Below, piece after piece: positions 1-7,792 of a DNA stretch of 15,302 nucleotides. A program made the position numbers and the translations under genes. Position 1 is the first letter of the stretch. Each line of letters opens with the position of its first letter. Source of the DNA: a bacterium (GTDB lineage: Bacteria > Patescibacteriota > Patescibacteriia > Patescibacteriales > GWE2-39-37); assembly GCA_021786695.1 (NCBI GenBank), contig JAJYMT010000060.1:1-15302 (forward strand). The letters run 5' to 3'. The notes under the pieces are model-generated. The model made no database searches and was not told the DNA's origin. It saw nothing but the letters and a program-made list of their open reading frames with translations.

Positions 1-15
1 GTAAATTTTAAAAGT

Positions 16-1275
16 ATGGAAAAAAACTATAGTGCCAGAAAAATTATCGCCGTAAGCGCGATTATTTCCATCATCTGCGGCACGGTTTTCGGCGGCGCGG
101 CCGGTTTTTTGGTCGGTTTCGGCGCGGCCCAGAGCCGTCCCCTGGTCGAATGGTTGGCAACTAACGTTTTTCATCGCAGCTTGCAGCCGCCCGCAAGCCA
201 AAGTTCGGTCCGGGTAGTGGAAGAGGATTCGGCGATCGTGTCGTCCGTGGAGCGGGTTTCGCCGGCGGTAGTCAGCATCATCGTCACCAAGGACCTGCCC
301 AAGATCGAACAGTTCAACGGCAGTCCGTTCGGCTCGGATTTTTTCCGCCAATTCTTCGGCGACGGTTTCGATTTCCAGGTCCCGCAGTACCGGCAGAACG
401 GAACGGAAAAGAAAGAGATCGGCGGCGGCACCGGCTTCGTCGTTAGCACCGACGGTTTTATCGTCACCAACAAGCACGTGGTCACCGATACCGAAGCCGA
501 GTATACGGTGCTGATGAACAGCGGAAAGAAATACACCGCCAGGGTGCTGGCCCGCGATCCGATCAACGACCTGGCCGTTTTGAAGATCGAAGCCGGAAAT
601 CTGCCGACCGTCGAATTGGGCGACAGCGCGAAAATCAAAGTCGGGCAAACGGTGATCGCCATCGGCAACGCGCTCGGCGAATTCCGGAATACGGTCTCGC
701 GCGGCGTGATCTCCGGCCTCTCCCGTTCGATCACGGCCGGCGGCGCCGGCATTGGCAGCGAAAACCTCACCGGCGTAATTCAGACCGACGCCTCGATCAA
801 CCCGGGCAACTCCGGCGGCCCGTTACTCAATATCGCCGGCCAGGTAATCGGAGTTAATACCGCCATCGCCCAAGGCGCGCAGAATATCGGCTTCGCCATC
901 CCGATCAACGAACTTAAAAAAAGCATCGAGAGCGTCAAAAAAACCGGACGGATCGTCCGCCCCTGGCTGGGCGTGCGTTTCACCATGATTACCAAGGAGA
1001 TCGCCGTCGCCAATAAGCTCGCCGTCGATTACGGCGCGCTGGTGGTGCGCGGCCAGAACCAGACCGATCTGGCGGTCGTACCCGGCTCGCCGGCCGACAA
1101 GGCCGGCCTGGTCGAAAACGACATCATCTTGGAACTGAACGGCCAGCGGCTGGACGAAAAAAACGATCTGCCGTCCGCGCTCGCCAAGTTGAACGTCGGA
1201 GACGAAGCGTCGCTCAAAGTCCTCCATCGCGGAGCAGAGAAGACGGTAAAAGTGACGCTGGAGGAGATGAAATGA
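16..1275 (+). CDS. HtrA/DegP-type membrane-anchored serine protease with PDZ domain
   Basis: Trypsin-like periplasmic/extracytoplasmic protease of the HtrA (Deg) family, expected to degrade or refold damaged envelope proteins. One N-terminal membrane segment (about residues 9-32) anchors it. The protease domain carries the full triad: His154 in TNKHVV, Asp185 in NDLAVLK and Ser266 in GNSGGPLL. A C-terminal PDZ domain (about 316-415) starts at PWLGVRF. The 419-aa length fits one-PDZ members (DegS/HtrA type). The ATG at 16 is preceded only by AT-rich sequence without SD, as for most conserved genes here. The TGA stop lies inside the first hairpin of the following repeat. Which HtrA subgroup it belongs to cannot be settled by eye. 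Confidence 0.95.
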   Translation: MEKNYSARKIIAVSAIISIICGTVFGGAAGFLVGFGAAQSRPLVEWLATNVFHRSLQPPASQSSVRVVEEDSAIVSSVERVSPAVVSIIVTKDLPKIEQFNGSPFGSDFFRQFFGDGFDFQVPQYRQNGTEKKEIGGGTGFVVSTDGFIVTNKHVVTDTEAEYTVLMNSGKKYTARVLARDPINDLAVLKIEAGNLPTVELGDSAKIKVGQTVIAIGNALGEFRNTVSRGVISGLSRSITAGGAGIGSENLTGVIQTDASINPGNSGGPLLNIAGQVIGVNTAIAQGAQNIGFAIPINELKKSIESVKKTGRIVRPWLGVRFTMITKEIAVANKLAVDYGALVVRGQNQTDLAVVPGSPADKAGLVENDIILELNGQRLDEKNDLPSALAKLNVGDEASLKVLHRGAEKTVKVTLEEMK

Positions 1276-1346
1276 CAGCGTTAGCTGTCATCCCGAGGAG
1301 ACCCGGCTCGCCCGCTTGCGGGCAGACGAGGCGACGAGGGATCCCT
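1273..1346. repeat. Intergenic hairpin-rich repeat (REP/MITE-like)
   Basis: Directly after the protease gene come a 7-bp hairpin TGACAGC-gtta-GCTGTCA (1273-1290) and the perfect 14-bp palindrome at 1310-1323 (GCCCGC-tt-GCGGGC). Both are framed by ATCCC (1290-1294) and GGGAT (1338-1342). The form TCATCCCGAGG...CGAGGGATCC is that of dispersed intergenic repeats in many bacteria. No U-tract follows, so it is not an obvious terminator. Repetition elsewhere in the genome cannot be seen from this window. Confidence 0.5.
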
Positions 1347-1398
1347 TAAATAAAAAAATCATCAACCTGGTAGTCGATTTTAGAATTATTTGTAAATT

Positions 1399-1461
1399 TG
1401 TGATAATATTTGTCCCGCCACCGAAATTCATTTATTGAGGGCGGGATCCCGCCGAAGGCGG
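1399..1461 (+). promoter_or_regulatory. prfB 5' region: weak extended -10 plus alternating complementary segments
   Basis: A possible extended -10 (TGTGATAAT, 1399-1407, no clear -35) is followed by four alternating segments: TCCCGCC (1413-1419), GGCGGGA (1440-1446), TCCCGCC (1447-1453) and GGCGG (1457-1461). Segments 1:2, 2:3 and 3:4 can each pair, giving mutually exclusive folds 22 nt before the prfB ATG. Seen in sequence; function is inferred, and the promoter call is weak. Confidence 0.35.
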
Positions 1462-1482
1462 TGATAATTTCGTAGTTAATAT

Positions 1483-2578
1483 ATGGAACATCTTTTAAAA
1501 AATTTAGAAGAACTCAGAGAAAAACTCCTGGATCTATGGAGGTTACTTTGATGTCGACCGGCAAATCGAAGAGATCAACCAACTTAAGGCCGAGATGAGT
1601 CGGCCGGATTTTTGGCAGAACCGCGAACGGGCGGTCGAGGTTGGAAAAAAAGCCGAAGAACTGGAACGGGAGGTAGGCAAGTGGCAGAGGATAAAAACGG
1701 AAATCACCGACCTGGAGCAGCTGGCGGCGGTAGCGGCCAAGGAGGGCGACGATTCGCTCCACGACGAACTGGAAAAGAAGTACCAAGAACTTAAAAAGCA
1801 GCTAGCCGATTTTGAATTCCTTTTTTTATTTTCCGGCAAGTACGACCGCTCGAGTGCCATCCTTTCGATCCATGCCGGCACCGGCGGCGTAGACGCCCAG
1901 GACTGGGCCGAGATCCTTTCGCGGATGTATCTGCGGTTCGCGGAGCGCAAGGGCTTCAGGGCGGAAATCGTCGAGCAGAACTACGGCAACGAGGCCGGCA
2001 TCAAATCGATGACCGTTCATATTTCCGGGGCCTATGCCTACGGTTATTTGAAGAGCGAGTCGGGCGTACATCGCCTGGTACGCATCTCGCCCTTCGACGC
2101 CGAGGGCATGCGCCATACCTCGTTCGCGCTGGTCGAGGTCATTCCTGAACTGGCGGAAGTCGCGACCGTCGAAATCAAACCGGAGGAGCTGAAGATCGAT
2201 ACCTTCCGCGCCGGCGGTCCGGGCGGCCAGAACGTCAACAAGATCGAGAGCGCGGTGCGCATCACCCATCTGCCGACCGGTATCATCACCGCCAGCCAGA
2301 GCGAGCGCAGCCAGCATCAGAACCGCGAAATGGCGCTGAAGATTCTGCGCTCGAAGCTCGCGCTCAGGGAAGAAGACGCCCGCTCGGCCGAGGAACGCAA
2401 GCTGAAAGGCGAAGCGCAGAAGGCCGAATGGGGCAAACAGATCCGCTCCTACGTGATGCAGCCCTATCAACTGGTCAAGGATCACCGCACCGATTATGAA
2501 GAGACCGATATCAGGCGGGTGCTTGACGGCGGACTTGACGGATTCATCGAAGACCATTTAAGATTGAATAGAAATTAG
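1483..2578 (+). CDS. prfB: Peptide chain release factor 2 (RF2), programmed +1 frameshift
   Basis: Class I release factor that reads UAA/UGA and triggers peptide release. The gene is in two frames. Codons 1-22 run from ATG 1483 to CTT 1546-1548, followed by in-frame TGA (1549-1551). Skipping T1549 continues with GAT at 1550 to the stop ending at 2578, giving 364 aa, the usual RF2 length. The RF2-specific SPF anticodon motif lies at about residues 202-204 and the catalytic GGQ (in AGGPGGQNVNK) at about 247-249, matching E. coli RF2 numbering closely. No SD precedes ATG 1483. A 106-codon small gene follows after 27 nt. The canonical shift signal rules out a sequencing error or pseudogene. Confidence 0.96.
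1538..1551 (+). promoter_or_regulatory. RF2 autoregulatory frameshift site
   Basis: The internal SD-like GGAGG (1538-1542), a 3-nt spacer (TTA), the slippery CTT and the stop TGA (CTTTGA, 1546-1551) reproduce the known prfB element, including the SD-to-CUU spacing. Low RF2 slows termination at UGA and favours the +1 slip. The base after UGA is T rather than the C found in E. coli. Confidence 0.95.
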
Positions 2579-2605
2579 ATCCAACCACTTTCGGGGAGGT
2601 GAATG

Positions 2606-2923
2606 ATGGAGCCGATACTGATACTGGTCAAACTGAGCGAAAGCGCGGTCGAGAAGATTCTTTCGAGCCGGCAGTGTTGCCAGGAACACCTGGTGCAGTT
2701 GAGGTCGCTCTTCGCCACCCGGGTGGAGGAGATTAAGACCGAACTGCAGGCCTACAGCTTGGTTGCGGAGGTCGAGGACGACAGTAAGGTGCGCATCCGG
2801 GTGGATGACCTGTTGGCCGAGGCCGGCAGGTCGCTCGAGGAGATCTACCTGGATCTGGCGCAGATTTTCGACCAGGAGGAATTCCTCATCCTGGACTGTT
2901 CCGAGGTCTGCCCGGTGTGGTAG
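2606..2923 (+). CDS. Hypothetical small acidic protein
   Basis: About 105 residues, acidic and soluble; I recognise no family. Helical heptad-like stretches (EEIKTELQAYSLVAEVEDD; DDLLAEAGRSLEEIYLDLAQ) and a Cys-Cys pair (RQCCQEH) are visible, plus two Cys near the C terminus (DCSEVCPVW). A strong SD (GGGGAGGTGA, 2593-2602) precedes two tandem ATGs at 2603 and 2606. The second has the better spacing (6 nt after GGAGG), so it is chosen, but 2603 is possible. It lies 27 nt after prfB and ends in its own terminator. Strong SD, small size and private terminator make it resemble the small unknown genes at 10.2-12.3 kb. Confidence 0.75.
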   Translation: MEPILILVKLSESAVEKILSSRQCCQEHLVQLRSLFATRVEEIKTELQAYSLVAEVEDDSKVRIRVDDLLAEAGRSLEEIYLDLAQIFDQEEFLILDCSEVCPVW

Positions 2924-2940
2924 ACGGGAATCAATTTCAC

Positions 2941-2966
2941 GGGGTCCGAGCAGTCGGGCCCCTTTT
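2941..2966 (+). terminator. Intrinsic terminator between the 2606 gene and comEC
   Basis: The 9-bp stem GGGGTCCGA / TCGGGCCCC (one G-U pair) with loop GCAG is followed by TTTT. It ends five bases before the comEC ATG, so comEC would need read-through or an unseen promoter. Confidence 0.8.
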
Positions 2967-2970
2967 CAAA

Positions 2971-4461
2971 ATGAAAGAATTTTCCAGATCGCGGCAGTTT
3001 TATTTAATCTGTCTGGCTTTTCTCGCCGGCATCGCCATTGCCTCCTGGTCGCCGACCGGCCGGCCGGGTTCGCCTTTATTTTTGTTCTGCCTGCTCGTCG
3101 GCTCGCTAGCGTTATCGATAATTTTTTGGTCCGGTCCGCGGCTTCGTCTCGGCGGTCTAATTGCCGCCGCTCTTTTTTTCGCCCTGTGGCGTTATTCGCT
3201 CACCGCTCCGGCCATCGGGCCGGGTTATGTCTGGTATTACAACGGTCAGAAGATGGAATTAAGCGGCCGGATCATCGCCGAGCCGGACCAGCGACTCGAC
3301 CAGGTCAAATATGAAGTTGGTGATTTGAAGTTGGACGGCCGCGAACTCGCCGGCAGGATTTTGCTTTCGAACAAACTTTATCCGAGAATGGAGTTCGGCC
3401 AGCGGCTGGAATTCAGCTGCAAACTGCAGGCGCCGCGCGACCGCGCCGATTTTTCTTACAGCCGTTATCTGGCGCGCTACGATATCTATTCGTTATGTTT
3501 TTTTCCGGAAATCAAAGCCATTGATCCGCCGGCGCCGCTCGGCGTTTTGGAGCGATCGTTCGGCCTGATGCTGCGGCTCAAAAACGTCCTGCGAACGAGT
3601 TTGAACACCGGCTTGAGCGAGCCGGAAGCCGCTCTGGGCGTCGGCATGTTTTTGGGCAGCGACCAGGGCTTGCCGTCCGAGGTCAAAAATGATTTCAGCC
3701 GCACCGGCCTGTCGCACATCGTGGCGATCTCCGGCATGAACATCACCATCATCGCGATTTTTTTATCCTGGTTGCTGTTGGCGCTCGGGTTTTGGCGCCG
3801 GCAGATTTTTTACGCCTCGTCGGCGATCATCGCCCTTTATATCGTCCTGATCGGCGCGCCGGCCTCGGCGGTGCGCGCCGGCGTGATGGGCTTTCTCTTT
3901 ATGCTCGCGGTCCAGGCAGGCCGGCTTTCAAGCATCCGCAACTCGCTTTTCGCCGCCGCCACCGCGATGCTCGTTTTCGAACCGCGACTGCTCGCCGACG
4001 ACCTCGGCTTCATCTTGAGCTTCGCGGCGCTTTTGAGCATCGTGCTTTTTTTCGAACCGCTCGACCGCCGCTCCGCCCGCTTGATGGGAGACAAGTTCAA
4101 GGCCGTACGGCAGGCGGCCACCTTGACGCTCGCCGCACAGGTCCTGACCTGGCCGCTCGTGGCCTATAATTTTTCGCTCGTTTCGCTGATCTCGCCGCTC
4201 GCCAATCTGGCCTCGCTCTGGGTGCTCGGGCCGCTCACGGTCGCGGTCTTCGCCGCGCTCGGCCTATCGCTCATTTTACCGGCCGCCGCCGTATATTTTT
4301 TCCTGCCGGCGCGCCTGCTCCTGAAATACCTGCTTGCTTCAGCCGCCCTGTTCGCCGCTCCTTCATGGGCGGCCGTGGACCTCAAAATCGCTTCCGTCTG
4401 GTGGCTGGCCGCCTACTATTCGTTGATTTTTTTCCTGATAGCCAGGAAAAAAATTGTATGA
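2971..4461 (+). CDS. ComEC/Rec2 channel half (competence domain only)
   Basis: Inner-membrane DNA uptake channel for natural transformation. The 496-residue protein is strongly hydrophobic with many spans. An N-terminal soluble insert (about 75-180) looks like the DUF4131/OB-like region. The core Competence domain carries the hallmark GLSHIVAISGMNI after MFLGSDQGLPSE. The C-terminal metallo-beta-lactamase domain found in full-length ComEC (700-800 aa) is missing and is encoded separately at 8003-8869. The ATG at 2971 is chosen; an in-frame GTG at 2917 would place codons inside the preceding terminator hairpin. There is no SD. It may be partly coupled to the next gene (4474), 12 nt downstream. 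Confidence 0.9.
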   Translation: MKEFSRSRQFYLICLAFLAGIAIASWSPTGRPGSPLFLFCLLVGSLALSIIFWSGPRLRLGGLIAAALFFALWRYSLTAPAIGPGYVWYYNGQKMELSGRIIAEPDQRLDQVKYEVGDLKLDGRELAGRILLSNKLYPRMEFGQRLEFSCKLQAPRDRADFSYSRYLARYDIYSLCFFPEIKAIDPPAPLGVLERSFGLMLRLKNVLRTSLNTGLSEPEAALGVGMFLGSDQGLPSEVKNDFSRTGLSHIVAISGMNITIIAIFLSWLLLALGFWRRQIFYASSAIIALYIVLIGAPASAVRAGVMGFLFMLAVQAGRLSSIRNSLFAAATAMLVFEPRLLADDLGFILSFAALLSIVLFFEPLDRRSARLMGDKFKAVRQAATLTLAAQVLTWPLVAYNFSLVSLISPLANLASLWVLGPLTVAVFAALGLSLILPAAAVYFFLPARLLLKYLLASAALFAAPSWAAVDLKIASVWWLAAYYSLIFFLIARKKIV

Positions 4462-4473
4462 TATTATTGAAAA

Positions 4474-4791
4474 ATGAAATCGACTAACGGACAAATCAAC
4501 GCTTTACCCGAGCGGAGCCGCCGGTTGCTCAAGGAGGGAGCGAAAAATCGGATTTACCGCTGGCCGCTTTTAAAAATGCTGGTTGTGGTAGTCGGAACGA
4601 TTATGCTCCTCGCCGGTTTGGTGGTCGCCGGTTTCTGGTTTGTTTTCGGAGACCGCGCGCGGCTGCAGAAGTTTCTGACCGGAAACCCCGCCGCCTCCGC
4701 GGCGGCCGGCAAAACATATGAAAATCCCCGTTTGCGGCTCGACGAACTGATCCGCGCCAAAATATTCAACACCAACCCCAAGGTCCGCTGA
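4474..4791 (+). CDS. Small single-span membrane protein, unknown
   Basis: 105 aa, not recognised. A basic N-terminal part (about 1-32, many Arg/Lys) is followed by a strong transmembrane helix around residues 35-59 (MLVVVVGTIMLLAGLVVAGF) and an Ala-rich then charged C-terminal part. By the positive-inside rule the N terminus should be cytoplasmic. It starts 12 nt after the comEC channel gene, without SD, suggesting co-transcription. ComE/pilus-related function is only a guess from position. A promoter for the next gene overlaps the end of this one. Confidence 0.7.
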   Translation: MKSTNGQINALPERSRRLLKEGAKNRIYRWPLLKMLVVVVGTIMLLAGLVVAGFWFVFGDRARLQKFLTGNPAASAAAGKTYENPRLRLDELIRAKIFNTNPKVR

Positions 4792-4794
4792 CGG

Positions 4795-4823
4795 TTGCCG
4801 CTAAGTCCGGATTGTGTTAAAAT
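4795..4823 (+). promoter_or_regulatory. Sigma70 promoter for the 70-aa gene
   Basis: -35 TTGCCG (4795-4800), 17-bp spacer, -10 TAAAAT (4818-4823). Start of transcription is expected near 4830, about 30 nt before the ATG at 4860. Confidence 0.6.
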
Positions 4824-4859
4824 ATTGATTATAAGAGCAGTTATTAATCAGCCATCATT

Positions 4860-5072
4860 ATGAAAAACAAGGGGTATGTTTTTCTGGTCATCGCTCTCGG
4901 CCTGGCGGCGCTCGGCGTCTATATCAGCGCCGTGATGAACATGGCCTCCCTGACCAGGCAGGTGGAACAGAACACCAGCAACCTGAAACGGCTGGAAAGC
5001 GGCAAGCGGGTATCGCCGCAGCAGCCGCCGACGCCGGCCGTCAAGCCGACCTCCACCAGCAAGAAAAAATAA
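4860..5072 (+). CDS. Small membrane-anchored protein with coiled coil and Pro/Lys tail
   Basis: 70 aa. An N-terminal hydrophobic helix (about 5-27) is followed by a short coiled-coil-like stretch (SLTRQVEQNTSNLKRLESG) and a disordered tail of Pro, Ser, Thr and Lys ending in KKK. The layout recalls small bitopic septum or envelope proteins, but there is no family signature and I assign no function. It has its own promoter and terminator, so it is probably monocistronic. No SD. Confidence 0.7.
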   Translation: MKNKGYVFLVIALGLAALGVYISAVMNMASLTRQVEQNTSNLKRLESGKRVSPQQPPTPAVKPTSTSKKK

Positions 5073-5079
5073 TAAAAAT

Positions 5080-5110
5080 CCCGCTTGGCAGCAATTGTCA
5101 GGCGGGTTTT
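5080..5110 (+). terminator. Intrinsic terminator after the 70-aa gene
   Basis: CCCGCTTGGCA pairs with TGTCAGGCGGG (11 bp with two G-U pairs), followed by TTTT. A second hairpin, CGGCCG-gatttt-CGGCCG (5119-5136) then TTATTT, follows. Confidence 0.85.
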
Positions 5111-5152
5111 ACATCTGGCGGCCGGATTTTCGGCCGTTATTTCGGGACAGGT

Positions 5153-6862
5153 ATGAAAAAGATATTGTTTGCCGGTGCGTTGCTTTTGGGAGTTTGTTTC
5201 GTCCAGGTGGCGCAGGCAAGCGAGCAGATCGACAATTTTTCCGTGCGCATCGAAATAAAAACGGATGGCACGATTACGGTGCGGGAATCGATCGCCTATG
5301 ATTTCGGAGCGGAGGCCAAGCATGGCATCTACCGCGACATTCCTTATTCTTATCAAACGGCAAACGGCCGTTTTTCTTTGCGTCTTGGCGGTATTACCGT
5401 CACCGATCAGACGGGACGGGCCGAGCCGTTCAACACGAGCCGGTCAGGCGGCGTCTTGCACCTGAAGATCGGCGATCCCGACCGGACTTTAAGCGGCAAA
5501 AAGACCTATGTGATTTCTTACGAGGCCGGTCGGGCGATCAATTATTTTGACGATCACGACGAACTCTATTGGAACGCTACCGGAGGGGACTGGCAGGTGC
5601 CGATCAATCAGGCGGACGCGCTCGTCATTTTACCGGAATCACTGCCGCTTAAGGACTTAAAAAGCGCCTGCTATGGCGGCGCGCCCGGCAGCCAGACGAG
5701 TTGCTCCAATATTTTGTTTCCCGACTGGGCCGCTGACCGGGCCGGACAGATCGAGTTCAAGCAAACCGGCCTGGTGCCCGAGAGCGGATTGACGGTCGTC
5801 GTCGGCTGGCCCAAGGGACTGGTTGCCAAACCGGACGCGCTCGCCGAGGTCCTGGCGTTTCTGCGGGACAACTATATCTTATTTTTGCCGCTCTTGGCTC
5901 TGGTCGTGATGTTTTATCTCTGGTACGCGCGCGGCCGCGATCCGCGCGGCAAAGGTGTGATTATCCCGCAGTATGACGCGCCGGACCGTCTCAGTCCGGC
6001 CGAGGTCGGCACCGTGGTCGACGAGGAGGCGGACAACCTGGACATCTCGGCCGAAATCATCCACCTGGCAGTCGCCGGCTATCTGAAGATCAACCAGATC
6101 AAGGGCGAGGGGCTGTTTCAAAGCGAAGATTATCAATTCATGAAATTGAAAGAGCAGGACGGCCTGCCGAACGATTTCGACCGCTATCTCCTGACCGCGA
6201 TCTTCAAGGGCAGAACCGAGGTCAAATTGTCAGAATTAAAAAAGACCTTCTATAAGGATCTGGCGAAGATCAAAGAGATGATATATTCAGCCGCCGTCGC
6301 CAAAGGATATTTTGCCGGCGATCCGGGCAGGATCAGGGCCTGGTATCTGTCGGCCGGCGGGGTGATCGCCACCGCCGGTTTCGTCTTTTTCAACTGGCAG
6401 GACAACTGGCCGGCGATGGCGGCGCTGATCGCGAGCGGCGCGATAACGATGATTTTCGGCTGGTTTATGCCGGCGCGCACCGCCAAGGGCGTGGCCGCGC
6501 GGGAGTATATCCTGGGACTCAAAGAATATTTGCGGGTGGCGGAAAAAGACCGGCTGGAATTTGCTAACGCGCCGGAGAAAAATCCGGCGGTATTCGAGAA
6601 AATGTTGCCTTACGCGATTTGTCTTAAAGTGGAAAAGGAATGGGCGGCGCAGTTCGCCGGCATCTACGAAAATACAAACCCGGCCTGGTACGGCTCTTAC
6701 AACCACGGCGCCTTCAACGCGCTGATCCTGACCGACTCGCTCCGCAACTTTACCACCAAATCGAGTGCCCTGCTCGGTGCTTCGGCCGCCGGCCACGGTT
6801 CCGGCTTCGGCGGCGGATTTGGGGGCGGCGGCTTCGGCGGCGGCGGAGGAGGGAGCTGGTGA
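5153..6862 (+). CDS. DUF2207 family membrane protein
   Basis: 569 aa with a cleavable-looking signal sequence (1-23, ending VAQAS) and an extracytoplasmic beta-rich DUF2207 domain (about 24-235; typical start IDNFSVRIEIKTDGTITVRE, then HGIYRDIPY). A transmembrane helix lies at 241-259, a cytoplasmic helical domain at about 262-395 and two further helices at about 397-414 and 420-440. The C-terminal tail (548-569) is almost pure Gly with Phe and Ser, ending GGGGSW, a usual feature of the family. The function of DUF2207 proteins is not established. The ATG at 5153 has only a weak purine-rich upstream element. Confidence 0.9.
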   Translation: MKKILFAGALLLGVCFVQVAQASEQIDNFSVRIEIKTDGTITVRESIAYDFGAEAKHGIYRDIPYSYQTANGRFSLRLGGITVTDQTGRAEPFNTSRSGGVLHLKIGDPDRTLSGKKTYVISYEAGRAINYFDDHDELYWNATGGDWQVPINQADALVILPESLPLKDLKSACYGGAPGSQTSCSNILFPDWAADRAGQIEFKQTGLVPESGLTVVVGWPKGLVAKPDALAEVLAFLRDNYILFLPLLALVVMFYLWYARGRDPRGKGVIIPQYDAPDRLSPAEVGTVVDEEADNLDISAEIIHLAVAGYLKINQIKGEGLFQSEDYQFMKLKEQDGLPNDFDRYLLTAIFKGRTEVKLSELKKTFYKDLAKIKEMIYSAAVAKGYFAGDPGRIRAWYLSAGGVIATAGFVFFNWQDNWPAMAALIASGAITMIFGWFMPARTAKGVAAREYILGLKEYLRVAEKDRLEFANAPEKNPAVFEKMLPYAICLKVEKEWAAQFAGIYENTNPAWYGSYNHGAFNALILTDSLRNFTTKSSALLGASAAGHGSGFGGGFGGGGFGGGGGGSW

Positions 6863-6868
6863 AAAAAC

Positions 6869-6924
6869 AATTAACAATTACGAATTAACAATTACGAATT
6901 AACAATTACGAATTAACAATTACA
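6869..6924. repeat. Heptamer short tandem repeat, 8 units
   Basis: Eight consecutive 7-mers alternate AATTAAC and AATTACG (the last is AATTACA). They fill nearly the whole spacer between the DUF2207 and NUDIX genes and resemble the heptanucleotide tandem repeats known from cyanobacteria and other genomes. Copy number could vary between strains. Confidence 0.9.
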
Positions 6925-6936
6925 GGTTAGTTATAT

Positions 6937-7422
6937 ATGGCTCATCCTAACTCTAAAAAAATTATGACGCTTTGCCTGGTGCACGATGACCGCCGTCTCC
7001 TGCTCGGACTGAAAAAGCGCGGCTTCGGGCAGGGGCGTTGGAACGGCTTCGGCGGCAAACTCTTGCCCGGCGAATCAGTCGAAGACGCGGCCAGGCGGGA
7101 AACGAGGGAAGAGGCGGGTATTGAAGTCGGCGGCCTGTCCAGACGCGGCATAATCGATTTTGTGTTTCAAGACAATCCCGAGGAGCTCGAAGTCCATATC
7201 TTTTCAACGCAAGAATTCAGCGGCGAGCCGATCGAATCGGAGGAGATGAGGCCGGTCTGGTTTAATTTTTCCGAGCTGCCCTTCGACCGGATGTGGCCGG
7301 ACGACCGGCACTGGCTGCCGTTGTTTCTCGCCGGCAAGAATTTCCGCGGCCGCTTCCTGTTTGAAAATACGGACCGCATCCTTGATTTTACCCTGAATGA
7401 AACCGATGAGGATTTATCTTAA
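6937..7422 (+). CDS. NUDIX hydrolase, MTH1/NUDT1-like 8-oxo-purine nucleotide diphosphatase
   Basis: Hydrolyses oxidised purine nucleoside triphosphates to monophosphates (nucleotide pool sanitation), by family. The Nudix box is complete at residues 40-62: G40-x5-E46-x7-R54-E55-x2-E58-E59-x-G61-I62. Outside the box it follows human MTH1 unusually closely: GFGQGRWNGFGGK, EVHIFST, SEEMRPVWF, MWPDD (the Trp-Pro-Asp-Asp that reads the oxidised base in MTH1) and ILDFTL near the end. Length is 161 aa (MTH1 is 156). It has no strong SD; the heptamer repeat lies just upstream. The next gene overlaps its 3' end by 26 nt. Confidence 0.93.
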   Translation: MAHPNSKKIMTLCLVHDDRRLLLGLKKRGFGQGRWNGFGGKLLPGESVEDAARRETREEAGIEVGGLSRRGIIDFVFQDNPEELEVHIFSTQEFSGEPIESEEMRPVWFNFSELPFDRMWPDDRHWLPLFLAGKNFRGRFLFENTDRILDFTLNETDEDLS

Positions 7423-7792
7423 GGTTTTTTCCTTCGCCTTCATTTTTAATTTCGTCTGGGAAAACCTGCACGCGCCGCTATATCTTCATTACCGCGGCGG
7501 ATCAATCACTGAACTGATTCTGTTACGCGCCGCCCTGGTCGACGCCGCGTTGATTTTATTTTTTTCTTTTCTGGCCGCTCCGCTTAAACAAAAAAAGAGC
7601 CGCTACCGGCTCTTGCTTTTTTTGGGACTCGTCACGGCAATCATTTTGGAAAAGTGGGCGCTCGCGACCGACCGCTGGCAGTATTCCTCCGCGATGCCGA
7701 TCATCCCGATCCTGAAAACCGGCCTGACGCCGACCATCCAGCTCGGCCTCTTGGGGCCGATGAGCCGCTATCTGGCAAATCGCAATCAATGA
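7397..7792 (+). CDS. Small polytopic membrane protein, unknown
   Basis: 131 aa with about four hydrophobic helices (near 8-22, 35-58, 70-88 and 100-125) and conserved-looking polar spots: FVWENLHAPLY, EKWALATDRWQY and MPIIP. I do not recognise the family. The ORF overlaps the NUDIX gene by 26 nt; starts at ATG 7397 or 7406 are both possible. The coding region contains a bidirectional terminator-like hairpin (7589-7623), and the - strand transcript proposed at 7790-7967 would run towards its 3' end. Confidence 0.72.
   Translation: MKPMRIYLKVFSFAFIFNFVWENLHAPLYLHYRGGSITELILLRAALVDAALILFFSFLAAPLKQKKSRYRLLLFLGLVTAIILEKWALATDRWQYSSAMPIIPILKTGLTPTIQLGLLGPMSRYLANRNQ
7589..7623. terminator. Intragenic bidirectional terminator-like hairpin
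   Basis: AAGAGCC-gctacc-GGCTCTT (7595-7614). On + it is followed by GC then seven T. On - the stem is followed directly by a run of T (complement of the A-run at 7590-7596). The - direction is the better terminator and could end an antisense transcript from the 7975-8003 promoter. Confidence 0.5.

Noticed and set aside
1483..2578. prfB as a frameshifted pseudogene or sequencing error
   Set aside because: The in-frame TGA lies exactly at the conserved programmed frameshift site with correct SD spacing, and both parts join to a full-length RF2.
2917..2970. GTG start extending ComEC by 18 codons
   Set aside because: The extension encodes the terminator hairpin of the preceding gene and is not hydrophobic like a ComEC N terminus.
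6869..6924. CRISPR array
   Set aside because: Units are 7 bp with no spacers and no cas genes; a simple tandem repeat.
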